Assembly (NCBI GenBank): GCA_000149265.1
Contig: CH003200.1
Location: 57,239-121,238 of the forward strand
Reading direction: 5' to 3'
Source of the DNA: Ciona savignyi
Lineage: Eukaryota; Chordata; Ascidiacea; Phlebobranchia; Cionidae
Length of the DNA: 64,000 bases
The translations under genes were made by a program, and so were the position numbers. Shown here piece after piece: positions 49,701 to 57,731 of the stretch; the stretch's first letter is position 1; every line of letters begins with the position of its first letter. The notes under the pieces were generated by a model. It saw only the letters and a list, made by a program, of their open reading frames with translations. It searched no databases and was not told the origin of the DNA.

Positions 49701-50357
49701 TATTTTCTTTGGTTGGTAAAACGCACGATTTTCTGACGTGAAATACCTGTCTGACAACTGTAGTTTGCTTCAATGCTACAGGTACCGTAGGTATAAAGTT
49801 AGCTATTTCATTGCAAAGTCCAGAGGTGCCTTGTCCACAGTCATAATCGTATAGCCAGTACTTTTAAAAACCTCTTTGACTGTTTAGTTAGACGGAGTCA
49901 TAATCGTATAGCCACTCCAAAGTCATAATCGTATAGCCACTCCAAAGTCATAATCGTTTAGCCACTGCTTTTGACAAACCCTTGTTCAGTCAGACTGGGT
50001 CTTTGGCTGGACTTTAGACTGGATCTTTTAGTCTATAAATTTAAGTCCAATAGACCAGACCAGAATCAATATAGGATACGATATTAACGCTTATCTCCAT
50101 GAATGGGACAACCAAGAAGGTTTCAACAAGGATGATTGTCAGATTATCTTGCAACAAACGTCGGGTTACCGGAGCAATTGTGGTGTGTTGTGTATGACTT
50201 AAATGTTCCTTTAATCTAGCACAACCCATTAATGCGCTTAGTTCAGGCAACACACTAATCAACCAGACTAGTAATTCAGACATATAAGTATTAAGAGGAT
50301 CTTACCAGAAGTCTTCTTATCATTTAATTTCAATGGAGAATTCAAGTTTTGTGACAT
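40532..50357 (-). CDS. RANBP3: Ran-binding protein 3 (whole gene)
   Basis: RanBP3 is a nuclear protein that binds RanGTP and assists the export receptor CRM1/XPO1. Twelve exons on the minus strand give about 500 residues (human about 567). The order follows the family. First comes a basic patch (PLLKRSRADMVG), then FRLQPPTLIHGQ, a low-complexity acidic middle, two FVFG motifs (FVFGKKMEER and FVFGQNLAQR), and EVEVITGEEGERNVLQ opening the Ran-binding domain. The domain continues MQCKLYQFD, NWVERG, RTHGSLRLLLNTKVW and ends DAEQIYRALEYRVL; a Pro/Glu-rich tail follows. All boundaries are GT/AG. One exon (46072-46177) disturbs the frame and may be a cassette or carry a homopolymer-length error (see findings). 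I found no canonical poly(A) signal just beyond 40532. Confidence 0.92.
40826..40905 (+). repeat. SINE 3' fragment beside RanBP3 exon 12
   Basis: GCGAGGTAATCTGACGATTG and AACGGGGATAAATATAAGTA, the family's 3' end, starting about 34 bp from the exon's acceptor. Confidence 0.75.
41392..41531 (-). CDS. RANBP3: RanBP3 exon 11, Ran-binding domain
   Basis: Acceptor TTTTCCCCAG. Encodes MRTHGSLRLLLNTKVWPQMT and SVFLIS. Donor TCG|GTAAGA, phase 0. Confidence 0.95.
41630..41890 (+). repeat. SINE, RanBP3 intron 10
   Basis: Head with CCGAAAGGTTGCCGG, core TGTGTCCTTCGGCAACG, end GGGATAAACATGAATATCC. Antisense to the gene. Confidence 0.85.
42440..42590 (+). repeat. Internally deleted SINE, RanBP3 intron 10
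   Basis: AACTGGTTGCTAGCTGGTCG then a shortened body and GGATAAACATGAATATCCTA. Confidence 0.75.
42645..42768 (-). CDS. RANBP3: RanBP3 exon 10, Ran-binding domain
   Basis: Follows TGGTCTCAG and encodes MQCKLYQFDAKKQNWVERGV and LHLNDG. Donor G|GTACGT, phase 1. Confidence 0.94.
43143..43437 (+). repeat. SINE, RanBP3 intron 9
   Basis: Near full length: TTAGCTTGGTGGGTTAGTAC head, TAACCCGACGGTGGACGCGA middle, ATAAATATTCTATC tail. Ends about 37 bp from exon 9. Confidence 0.87.
43474..43655 (-). CDS. RANBP3: RanBP3 exon 9, start of Ran-binding domain
   Basis: Acceptor GGACGGCAG. Encodes DSATFSSTNGTASADSTNQ and finally EVEVITGEEGERNVLQ, the start of the Ran-binding domain. Donor CAG|GTGAGT, phase 0. 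Confidence 0.94.
43723..43862 (-). repeat. SINE 3' part, RanBP3 intron 8
   Basis: Tail-first text GATATTCATGTTTATCCCGT, then TTGTCGGGTTAGCGGAGC. Confidence 0.8.
44065..44116 (-). CDS. RANBP3: RanBP3 exon 8
   Basis: Seventeen codons plus one base, VSSIPDSSLLFKSTTNN, between ATTCCAG and G|GTAAGT. Phase 0 in, 1 out, as its neighbours need. Confidence 0.75.
44260..44358 (-). CDS. RANBP3: RanBP3 exon 7, second FVFG motif
   Basis: Thirty-three codons ending SSSEFVFGQNLAQRAK, matching the family's FVFGQN.. RV motif. Phase 0 both sides; donor AAG|GTATGA. Confidence 0.9.
44405..44500 (-). repeat. SINE 3' fragment, RanBP3 intron 6
   Basis: AGGATAGAATATTCATGTTT, then AACCAAGGGGGTTAACACAC and a broken GCGGCCACC. 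Confidence 0.75.
44812..44946 (-). CDS. RANBP3: RanBP3 exon 6, first FVFG motif
   Basis: Forty-five codons, TDDQDKQERNEQEKNLF and SSSDGFVFGKKMEERAT, phase 0 both sides. The donor ACT|GTAGAT is weak; continuity with exon 7 supports it. Confidence 0.85.
45077..45776. mobile_element. hAT-type MITE (700 bp) with perfect 8-bp target duplication
   Basis: Starts TAGGGCTGCGAA and ends TTCGCAGCCCTA, a perfect 12-bp inverted end. Flanked by CTTCGAAC on both sides (45069-45076, 45777-45784). Subterminal regions are full of GGTTAACCGTT-type inverted motifs. No transposase frame. Lies in RanBP3 intron 5. Confidence 0.92.
45830..45995 (+). repeat. SINE 3' part, RanBP3 intron 5
   Basis: AATGGGTTCTAACAAATTAA, GCGAGGTGATCTGACGATTG and AAGATAAATATGAA; head missing. 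Confidence 0.8.
46072..46177 (-). CDS. RANBP3: RanBP3 exon 5, phase-disrupting (possible cassette exon)
   Basis: Acceptor TTCATCAG and consensus donor AAG|GTGAGT enclose 106 nt. The acidic frame DPEEKKESTGAKESSENGG fits the family's middle region, but 106 is not a multiple of three, so the frame entering exon 6 is lost. A run of seven C (46120-46126) lies inside it. Confidence 0.6.
46456..46535 (-). repeat. SINE 3' fragment, RanBP3 intron 4
   Basis: AGAATAGAATATTCATGTTT, ATCCCATGTGAATGG, then decays. Confidence 0.65.
46652..46782 (-). CDS. RANBP3: RanBP3 exon 4
   Basis: Acceptor GCATCCCAG, phase 1 in. Encodes GARNEVVQPARTGSTS then FLVVDEEDESPSKTEST. Donor GAT|GTAACT is weak but leaves phase 0. 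Confidence 0.78.
47035..47255 (-). repeat. SINE, RanBP3 intron 3
   Basis: Sense to the gene: GTAGAACCCATAAATCCGC, GTGCCTTGTCCAAGGACACA and a complete head; tail end missing. Confidence 0.85.
47480..47560 (-). repeat. SINE fragment, diverged
   Basis: GATAGGATAACG and TGTCCACCATCAGGTTACCC only. Confidence 0.5.
47653..47920 (+). repeat. SINE, RanBP3 intron 3, antisense
   Basis: Best preserved head: CTGATTAGCTTGGTAGGTTA through CAGGTTCGAAACTGGTCGCT; core GTGTCCTCGGGCAAGGCACT. The CAGGTTCGAAACT text is a Pol III B-box-like motif. Confidence 0.88.
47984..48043 (-). CDS. RANBP3: RanBP3 exon 3
   Basis: Twenty codons, DPTSRCKFLQPPKLSVSSTS, phase 1 both sides, acceptor CACGTAG and donor G|GTGAGT. 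Confidence 0.8.
49067..49240 (-). CDS. RANBP3: RanBP3 exon 2
   Basis: Acceptor CTTGTTGCAG. Encodes SNGAKEQPLLKRSRADMVGS and EKRPTFRLQPPTLIHGQAKP. The FRLxPPTLIHGQ block is diagnostic of RanBP3 and KRSR is a likely nuclear signal. Donor G|GTAGGT, phase 1. Confidence 0.94.
49593..49762. mobile_element. Truncated relative of the 45077 hAT MITE
   Basis: TAGGGGTGCGAAAATTTAAC and the GGTTAACCACGGTTAACC block match the left end of the 45077 element for about 170 bp. The right end is absent. Sits directly after an (AT)n tract. Confidence 0.8.
49839..49966. repeat. 25-bp tandem repeat (about four units)
   Basis: Unit AGTCATAATCGTATAGCCAC+TCCAA at 49896, 49921 and 49946, with an outlying first unit at 49839. 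Confidence 0.85.
50065..50285 (-). repeat. SINE, RanBP3 intron 1
   Basis: ATAGGATACGATATTAACGC tail end, CGTCGGGTTACCGGAGC, CAACCCATTAATGCGC. Ends about 20 bp from exon 1's donor. Confidence 0.8.
50306..50357 (-). CDS. RANBP3: RanBP3 exon 1
   Basis: ATG at 50357 opens MSQNLNSPLKLNDKKTS and leaves in phase 1 at G|GTAAGA. An acceptor-like GTTTGTAG ends 21 nt upstream. Too short and variable to match by itself; phase and position support it. Confidence 0.7.
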
Positions 50358-50589
50358 TCTTTACAAATTTGAAGATGGCTACAAACAGTAAATATCACAA
50401 GCTATTTTCTTAGCTTAGAGAATAAATTGGAATTAGAATATCAATGAACTAAAACAACAAAAACAAATCACAGAATTTTGGTGCTGGCATACAGCAATAT
50501 ATAAACTATACAAATCTTAACAATTTTCAAGGGATGAAGCGACCAAGGAAAATATGACATTATGAATAATATATTTATGTAAAGCTATT

Positions 50590-50690
50590 ATAGGGAGATA
50601 TTCATTTTTAGCCCTGTCAATGGGAAAACTCAAGGGACAATATCTCATGGACGATCACCAGATTGCCTCATGCCCCATGAATACATAAGA
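50590..50690 (-). repeat. SINE 3' fragment upstream of RanBP3
   Basis: GAGATATTCATTTTTAGCCC and AATGGGAAAACTCAAGGG. Confidence 0.6.
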
Positions 50691-50908
50691 AAATGTTCTC
50701 ACACCAATAATCGTCAGATTACTGATACCTCGCTCCCACAATCAGGTGACCATAGTACCCATATTGTCAACTTCCTGATGGTTGTCCTCAGTACATATGA
50801 GTATTATGAGTGTGACCGTTTTTGTTATTATTTATTTATATTTAATTTTAACTATAATGTTTCGTTATGATTTTAATTACCGGTACTGAATACAAGTCGA
50901 TGATAACG

Positions 50909-51128
50909 GGGTGCCTCTAAATACTACAGGAGCGCTTGGATCACTTAGATTGCTATGGAAAGTAATTCTAACCCTGTCCCAAACACTAATCTCAACCCCA
51001 GAACTAACTTTAACCCCAACCCTAACATTAATATTATGGCTTTTGTAATTACGAATCATAGTAAGTGATCCAAGCGAATTAAGCGCTCCATATGCAATCC
51101 AAGCGGTCCTGTAGTATTTAGAGGAACC
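50909..51128. mobile_element. Fold-back MITE (220 bp), 10-bp target duplication, Mutator-like
   Basis: Inverted ends GGGTGCCTCTAAATACTACA and GGTTCCTCTAAATACTACA, then further inverted CGCTTGGATCACTTA. Flanked by GATGATAACG on both sides (50899-50908, 51129-51138). The middle is a run of CCCTAA/CCCCA-like text. Confidence 0.85.
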
Positions 51129-51335
51129 GATGATAACGTGCTTACGATTAACCAAAAAAGGTTGCGCGATTAAGCTGACAATCCTGACATGTCTATTTTC
51201 ACATCATTATGCTGTTCAAGTGATCGGCTTTCTTATTGAGCGTTCAATACATATGTATATTGGTACGTGTAATGTCTGTCTTACGCCACTTGTCTTGTCC
51301 ATTAAATAATACCGATGGACCTCACATTTTCCAAG

Positions 51336-51552
51336 GGGGAAAACTAAAATGAGGGAAAGCGGGAGGGCGGGAAGGAGGGAAACTGCATGCTAAAATGGAG
51401 ATTATGTCATAAGCTTTAGTATAAAACATGGGGCTTGAGTTAGGGTTAGTCTTGGGGTTGAGATTAGTGTTTAAGGATGGGTTAAAATTAGTTTCCGTAA
51501 TTTTGGTGAGCAGTTTCCCTCTTTCCCGCTTTCCCTCCTTTTAGCGTTGCCC
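51336..51552. mobile_element. Fold-back MITE (217 bp), 9-bp target duplication
   Basis: Roughly 45-bp inverted ends rich in GAGGGAAAGCGGGA. Flanks TTTTCCAAG (51327-51335) and TTTTCTAAG (51553-51561) match 8 of 9. Middle has GGGTTAGTC/TTGGGGTTGAGATTAG text like the 50909 copy inverted. Confidence 0.8.
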
Positions 51553-52048
51553 TTTTCTAAGCTAATCACTAATCTGGAAGTCCAGCGTAATGTAATGCAG
51601 GATTCTTACAACTGTACGCAAAAGGCAAAGTTTGTTCACAGTTTAAGAGTAAATAGAATAGATTCTGCATAAGATGCCGGACTCGGCCGTAAAACATCAA
51701 CCACTTTTTGTTTTACATTAGGGAACCAAGATCCCGGAATGTTGATTTTTATATTTGGGTTGGGACTCTTGTAAAAAAAATATTAACACAATAAAAAAAT
51801 ATTAAAAAGAGTATACGTCGGTGAAATGCAGATATGAAGGTAAGTTTAACCTCCACTAAATATAGGGTAATTTTGTATGACCCAGCTATGCGTTCTGTCC
51901 CATTAACTTTCGGTTGCAATGACAGCCGACACTCTTCTACAACACCCAGCTGAGTATGCTGTACATGCTGCTGACTAGTGTTCCTTAATAGAGAAGGGAC
52001 ACTACTGCTGACTAGTACGAAGTTATAATAAAAATCCCTAAATATATA

Positions 52049-52562
52049 CAGTAGAACCCCGCTTACCTGACCACCTATGGGACCGTGATCAAGCGGTCGC
52101 GTTAGCGGGGTGGTCGTGTTAGTGAATTTTGATTTGCAGCAAATTGTCGTCATATGCAGCTTAAACGTCTGCATTTTTACTAAATTTTCACCAAATGCCT
52201 TTATTTTTATCAGATACTGCAGAATGAATTTAATACTAAAGTTTATCTTGTAGGATTCAGTTCTGTTTGCCACATTCTTTTGTGTGCGCTCATTTATTAT
52301 TATTGTTTTATTCATGAAAGAAATTTAACCTTGTTATTTTGGTGACAAAGGCAAATTATTTAGCACATGTGGTCACTTAAGCGGAGTCAAATTTAAAGTT
52401 CTGGACCAAAATATGCCGGTCCTGGTCTGGAAACCGGGGTGGTCGCCTTAATGAAACAGAATGCAATGCATCACCATAGTAAATTATTTGGGACCGCACT
52501 AAAGTGGTCCTGATAATGAGGTGGTCGTGTTATCGAGGTGGTCTGCAAGCGGGGTTCCACTG
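52049..52562. mobile_element. pogo/Tigger-type MITE (514 bp) with TA duplication
   Basis: Ends CAGTAGAACCCCGCTTAC and, inverted, CAGTGGAACCCCGCTTGC, each next to TA. GGTCGTGTTA-type subterminal repeats. These ends are typical of the pogo branch of Tc1/mariner. No transposase frame survives. Confidence 0.85.
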
Positions 52563-52784
52563 TAGGCCTATATTTATAATCTGACTGCTTGCAATAATGT
52601 TGTTATAATATGTCCCTTTTTACAGGATATGTTCGGTTTTCGGCACAAAAATGTATTTCCATTAAAACAGTCCCCATAATTATATTGGATGACTTAAAAC
52701 AGCGTTAAGTTATGTAAGATCACATACGAGCACTTTGACAAATGTTTGACTACTGTTCGCATGCATAAAATATTCTCCGACAGA

Positions 52785-52925
52785 TTGGTGTGGTGGGTTA
52801 GTACGTTGCCTTTCAACCGAAAGGTTGTAGGTGCGAAATTGGTCACTGGCTGGTCGTTTGTGTCCTTGGGCAGTGAAACATTAACTAAAGGGTTTTAGTT
52901 AATTAAAGAAACATGCGTAAAACTT
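52785..52925 (+). repeat. SINE 5' part
   Basis: TGGTGTGGTGGGTTAGTACG head and GTTTGTGTCCTTGGGCAGTG core; 3' half lost. Confidence 0.75.
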
Positions 52926-53035
52926 GCAATGTAACATTCTCCCCACCAAATGTAGGATCATAAAACAAGTAGATTTCAAGCTAAACGAGAACATCGGCGC
53001 CCAGCTTAACACATGCTGCTTTCAACCAAACAAAC

Positions 53036-53231
53036 ATTGGGAAAGAGGGAAACTGCTCATTAAATTTACGGAAACTAATTTAAACCCTCCCCTGAACAAT
53101 AATATCGACCCCAGAACTAACCCTAACTCCAAACCCATATTTAAAACTAACTCTAATGTCATAATCTTTATAATAATGTGCGGTATTCCTCTTTCCGTAC
53201 TTCTCGATTTCCCTATTTTTAGTTTTCTCCG
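53036..53231. mobile_element. Degraded copy of fold-back MITE family
   Basis: GGGAAAGAGGGAAACTGC at one end and CTCTTTCCGTACTTCTCGAT at the other, with ACCCTAACTCC text between, as in the 51336 copy. Confidence 0.65.
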
Positions 53232-53489
53232 CAGTTTTATACGGTTTCGTATTTGCAGCTTTGCTTAATGGAATATGAAGAACCGATCGTTCTGGCTTTT
53301 AAATAAATTGCTTCTTGAGGCACTATGCTGCTAGATTAACATATTTGCATATATATTACCTAAAATTTTACCTGGTTCCGTTCATTTCTTTAAACGAATA
53401 TCAGATAACGTGGTGTTATATTAATACGAAAGTGTTTAAAGAGAAAAGATCAAACACAAATATTGCATGGTACTGACAACTCACGTCAT

Positions 53490-53960
53490 GTACACAACAA
53501 ATTTAACTAAAGCAAAAACAAAGTAGTTCAAGCACAACACATTTCCTAATGCAAATAAAATTTACCTTAATCATGAAAAAATCTTTTAAGCACAACAAAA
53601 TAATCTCAAGCACAACAAAATTAGATCTAGTACATCGTAACTCGATTACCTTAATACATAAAAACAAAGTAAAGCACAACAAAAATAGCTGACAAACAGA
53701 AAAATTAATTCCACCAAGACGAACAAAGCTCAAATATAACTGAATTATCCCAAGCTCAAGAACATTATCTAGAGCACAACAAATTAAGTAGAACACAACA
53801 AAATAAATTCAAACACATAAAAGCATAAATAATTACCTTAAGCATAACAAAAATTAGTTCATGCTCAACGGAATAATATGTAACATAACAAATTTATACC
53901 CTATTCACCTAAAACACATTCCGCACAACAAAATTTATTTCAAGCACAACTAAATCAGCA
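53490..53960. repeat. Degenerate tandem repeat of AAGCACAACAAAAT
   Basis: About eleven imperfect copies of a unit centred on AAGCACAACAAAATTA over 470 bp, separated by variable AT-rich spacers, some containing ATTACCTTAA. Confidence 0.75.
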
Positions 53961-54689
53961 ATACTAGTATAAGTTCTAATGCTTGTGATGTGTAATCAAA
54001 CGTGATTTCCCAGTTTTCATTCAGTTGTCAATGGACAATGAAGGGACTTGACAATTGTTACTTCCCTATTAACGCAGGCCTATAGAACACAATTAATATA
54101 GATGTTTTCTAATCTAAACAACATCTTTCAATATAACCGACTGTGGACTGACGGTTTCTTGTGTTTCAACCCCCATTTGTTTCCCACTCTCAGGAACATG
54201 TTTATTATTTCCTAACTTTAGGTGTAGTAGAAAAAATAAATTGTTTTACCTTGCAGGCATTTTACATATGAAGCGTTTGATCTATATTTATTTACGTTGC
54301 TAGCCAGTAATTAACTTCAGCACAAAAAAAAACTTCTCCAAATTATTTAACTCTGGAAATCAGATACGATATGAAGTTTATTTTAAACGTGTATACAAAG
54401 CGCAAGCAATCAGCACACTTATTAGTCACGTTAACATTATTCAGGGATTTTGTTATGCATTCACATGTAATATATAAATAATAATGATAAAAAACTGCAT
54501 TTACACCAAATTGCAGAAATTATATATATAATGCATTTACAGACAAATGATTACATATTACGAGAAAAATGGGGTTAACTTAAAAGAAAAACGACAAGTT
54601 GATATAGTGCTAGAAAATGTACTTACTTACTTCTAAATAAAATTTTACAAATTAGAGAGTAACAGTCCGTATTAAGTAATCGAAACTGT

Positions 54690-54872
54690 TTAATAAGACG
54701 ATTCTGATTTGTGTGCGGCGGCGGCCATCTTCTGCATCAAATATTGCTGAGAAGTTATTGGATCTTCCACAACTTCCTGAACATCCGGATCACCTTTATA
54801 CAAGAGAGGTTGGTTCATAACAACCTCGTTATCTGGATGGACTTCGAACCAATTTCCTGTGTTTTCCGTCAT
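54690..54872 (-). CDS. 60-residue protein of unknown function
   Basis: ATG at 54872 opens a single-exon frame of 60 codons (begins MTENTGNWFEVHPDNEVV, ends HKSESSY), TAA at 54692-54690. It is acidic, with no signal peptide or membrane segment. I do not recognise the family. Evidence for expression: a textbook 3' splice site (TTTTTTTTAG) ends at 54895, 22 nt before the ATG, and an ATTAAA overlaps the stop codon. Codon use looks coding (GAC/GAT, CAG, ATGCAG runs). It could instead be the last exon of a longer gene, but the frame closes just upstream (TGA in the 5' segment), arguing for a small gene. Confidence 0.6.
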   Translation of the reverse strand: MTENTGNWFEVHPDNEVVMNQPLLYKGDPDVQEVVEDPITSQQYLMQKMAAAAHKSESSY

Positions 54873-54894
54873 TCGAGATCAAAACGCGATGTTT

Positions 54895-55537
54895 CTAAAA
54901 AAAACGAGATCATTTTCATTTTATTATAAGGATTTTCAGTCGAGGAGATGGCGATTATTTAAGAGCAACTCCTTTACATAGGAAAAATATTTAAGTAATC
55001 GTAAGTGATGCTAAATCCTTTCTAATCGAACGCTCCACTCGCTAGACCAACTAAGGACACATGGTACATCAACTATACTAATTGTGTGGAACATTTATTT
55101 GTTTAGTTTTAGATTAATTTATTTAACAGAAGTGGCTGTTAAAGCTGACTATAATAAGAAAAAAAATGATTTAATTTAATAATTATAGAGTATTAAATAA
55201 TAAGAGATGTAAATTTTCTAGGTTAAAGCGAAAATGAAATACTTAAAAGATATTTCACTGGTTGTTCCTTGTTATAACGCTCCTTACGCATTTTAATTTA
55301 CAATTAATTATTTTGTCGTACCAACATAATTGTCGCTAAATGACGAACGGCTGTCTAAATTCACGATGCGATCAACGAGACTTGAGAAAACTTCTAAATT
55401 CAACATGCGGAGATATTTTATTGTACGGAGCGCAAACTTAATTGTACGTGATTTAGATATTCAGCATCTCATTTTTTCCTTGGAGTATAATCGTATATAA
55501 AAGACCTCATTTCATCAGAGAAACACAGACCTAGAGT
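54895..55537. other. Intergenic, up to the LTR element
   Basis: AT-rich; no supported feature. Confidence 0.5.
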
Positions 55538-55830
55538 GTAAGATTTATCGTCGCCGTATTGTTCTCACCATTTCACCAAAGTATAAAAACCTCGTTTTTT
55601 ACCACCTGCTCATTATCGTGAAGTAATCGGTCCTTCGAAAGTTTAGTTTTAAGATGTGTATAATGTATTTTGGCTCCTGTTCAGTCACAATTTGGTAAAT
55701 ATTGTTTTATTTCAATAAATTTGTTTTCATTTAATTGTACATATATTTTTCCTTAGAAAACCGTCATTTCAAGACTTTTCGTTTTCGCCATCATTCAAAT
55801 TCGAATAAATTCATGAAGTTTTGGACAATG
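55538..55830 (+). repeat. Left LTR of BEL/Pao element
   Basis: Starts TGTAAGATTTATCGTCGCCG; TATAAAA at 55582 and AATAAA at 55714 are its promoter and poly(A) signals. Lacks about 36 bp present in the second LTR. The right end is uncertain (between about 55815 and 55920) because both copies run on into the same internal sequence. Confidence 0.8.
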
Positions 55831-55945
55831 ACGCGTTATTTCAAGCTCTGAATAAGAGACGCCGTCTAAGCATACTGCAACCTCTCACTAAGGTAGGTGT
55901 TAGGAGCCAGCACCTTGTCGGGAGGTTACATCGTTTTTAAATTCA

Positions 55946-57077
55946 TTGAACTACCGTCGTCGTTCCCGTCCCGTCGTCGTACTCGTCCAGTCGTCGTTCC
56001 CGTCCAGTCGTCGTTCCCGTCCCGTTCATGCTGATAATCCTCAAAATGACGATTCCCGAGACTTTAAATTGTCTCAAACGCGTGTGCGTCAGTGGTTAAA
56101 TAAAGTTGAATCACAAGTAGCAAGGACTGGCCGCTACACGCCGAGCATAACTTTCTACTACAAGCTCTACCCGGAGTGAACGCCGAAAATGCCAAATTAC
56201 TTTAAAACTACCTGAACTCGCTAATAAGCAAGCTACGGACAGGTCGTACGAAACACGCCAGCGTGCAAATGAGCAAGCAGACCGCGACGTCGAGATGGCT
56301 CGCTTAGTGGCGGAAGAAGCTAATCGTAAGGCCCGCTTAGCGGAGGAACAAGCTAATAAAAGGGCTCGCGAACCTATAGAAGAAGCAGAGCGTATCTCCC
56401 ACGAAAAACAACGAGAATTGGAATATGCAAAGGCAGTTTCTCAGGCTTATGAGGTTGAAGAAAACCCGGAGGTTGTAGACTTGACCTTACCCACATTACA
56501 ACCCACCGTCGTAACTACAGCCATTAAACCTACTGCAACACGGCATTCGCTTGCAGAAGCTCTTCCCAACTTAAGCCTTCACACGAGATCGGTCGCAGAG
56601 TTATCATCGAGACTGGAAGGACAAAATATTCCACCGGTAGGCCATGAATACCGCCACCATACCAGTCGCGTAATTCCCGAAAGTCATAAATATAAACCTG
56701 ACCCATGCCGCATATCAAAAGAATTCCATGGACATGAGTTACCCATTACTCAAAATGGTCCTGGCCGCCAAGGACACGTATCGACTGATTTTGGAGAACG
56801 ATTTCTGCCACGCCCGGTTATCGAAAAGTTTAACGGCGACCCCATGAAGTACTGGACGTTTATTCGTCAGTTTGAAATCCACATTACAAGAAAGACAGAA
56901 GGCGACGATATTAGACTCGTGTTTTTGATTCAACATTGTGGACCCAATGTAAGTGAAAGGTTATCTCACCTTACCTCTAAACCTCCCAAGATTGGCTTGC
57001 AATCCGCTCGACGTATATTGTATGACGAATACGGCCAACCGCACCAAAAATTGCTCGTTGCTGTGAGGAACTTCTAA
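55946..57077 (+). pseudogene. BEL/Pao gag region, frameshifted
   Basis: An Arg-rich N-terminal piece ends at TGA 56177. A coiled, Glu/Ala/Arg-rich piece (MARLVAEEANRKARLAEEQ) resumes in another frame and leads to FLPRPVIEKFNGDPMKYWTF, the DUF1759-type gag motif of BEL/Pao. It ends early at 57077 after small indels relative to the second copy. Confidence 0.85.
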
Positions 57078-57089
57078 ACAGGTGCCCCG

Positions 57090-57731
57090 ATGATAAAGGA
57101 AAATCATATCCCCCCCCCCCGGAGAATAAAGAAAATGTCGGTTTTAATGAATCGATGCTGCACCTGCTTTGAAGACACGGACCGATCCTCTAGTCTAGAT
57201 TCTATGGAAGTTATGCTTTCGTTGATTAATAAGTTACCTCGCTCATTGGTGAACGAGTGGGTAAAATGGTCCAGAGACATTGAACGCCAGAGGGAAAGTC
57301 GTGCTAAATTTTCAGATTTGTCTGCATTTATTTGTGAATACAGCGATCGAATTAACTCGATATTTGGACGTGCAATCTTTAGCAAGCCTATCACTACCCA
57401 GGGGAGGACACGAACCTTTGCTTACCATTCCTCTATCGCCGAAACACCCTGGGTAGGCAATGCGTCTAACCCTGCTTGCCCTCTTTGTACAGGTGCCCGT
57501 CATCATCTTGCTTCATGCCAGAAGTTAATAAGTCCTGGAGAGAGAGGGATGAATTCGTCCGGTTCCGCGCACTCTGTTCAAGGTGCCTTGGTTCCGGCCA
57601 CTTCGCCCGAGAATGCAGAAGTAATAGCCGCTGCAACGAGCCTGGATGTCGAGGTATCTTTCATCACAAATTGTTACATATGCCTTATAGGTTCCCGTCC
57701 AATGCGCACAATCCAGAACGTACCGAAATAA
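57090..57731 (+). pseudogene. BEL/Pao gag C-terminal part and first zinc motif
   Basis: Continues the gag helical region (VMLSLINKLPRSLVNEWVKW) and contains CPLCTGARHHLASC. Separated from the upstream part by an indel at the C-run near 57110. Confidence 0.75.

Larger units (their letters stand above)
50380..54660. other. Repeat-rich region upstream of RanBP3
   Basis: Holds SINE fragments, three fold-back MITE-family copies, a pogo-type MITE and a degenerate tandem repeat. Open frames of 114 and 188 codons overlap the MITEs and have no family similarity. RanBP3's promoter should lie at its left edge. Confidence 0.6.

Noticed and set aside
51749..52315. 188-codon minus-strand open frame
   Set aside because: Crosses the end of the pogo-type MITE and shows no domain; low-complexity Ile/Lys/Phe-rich ends.
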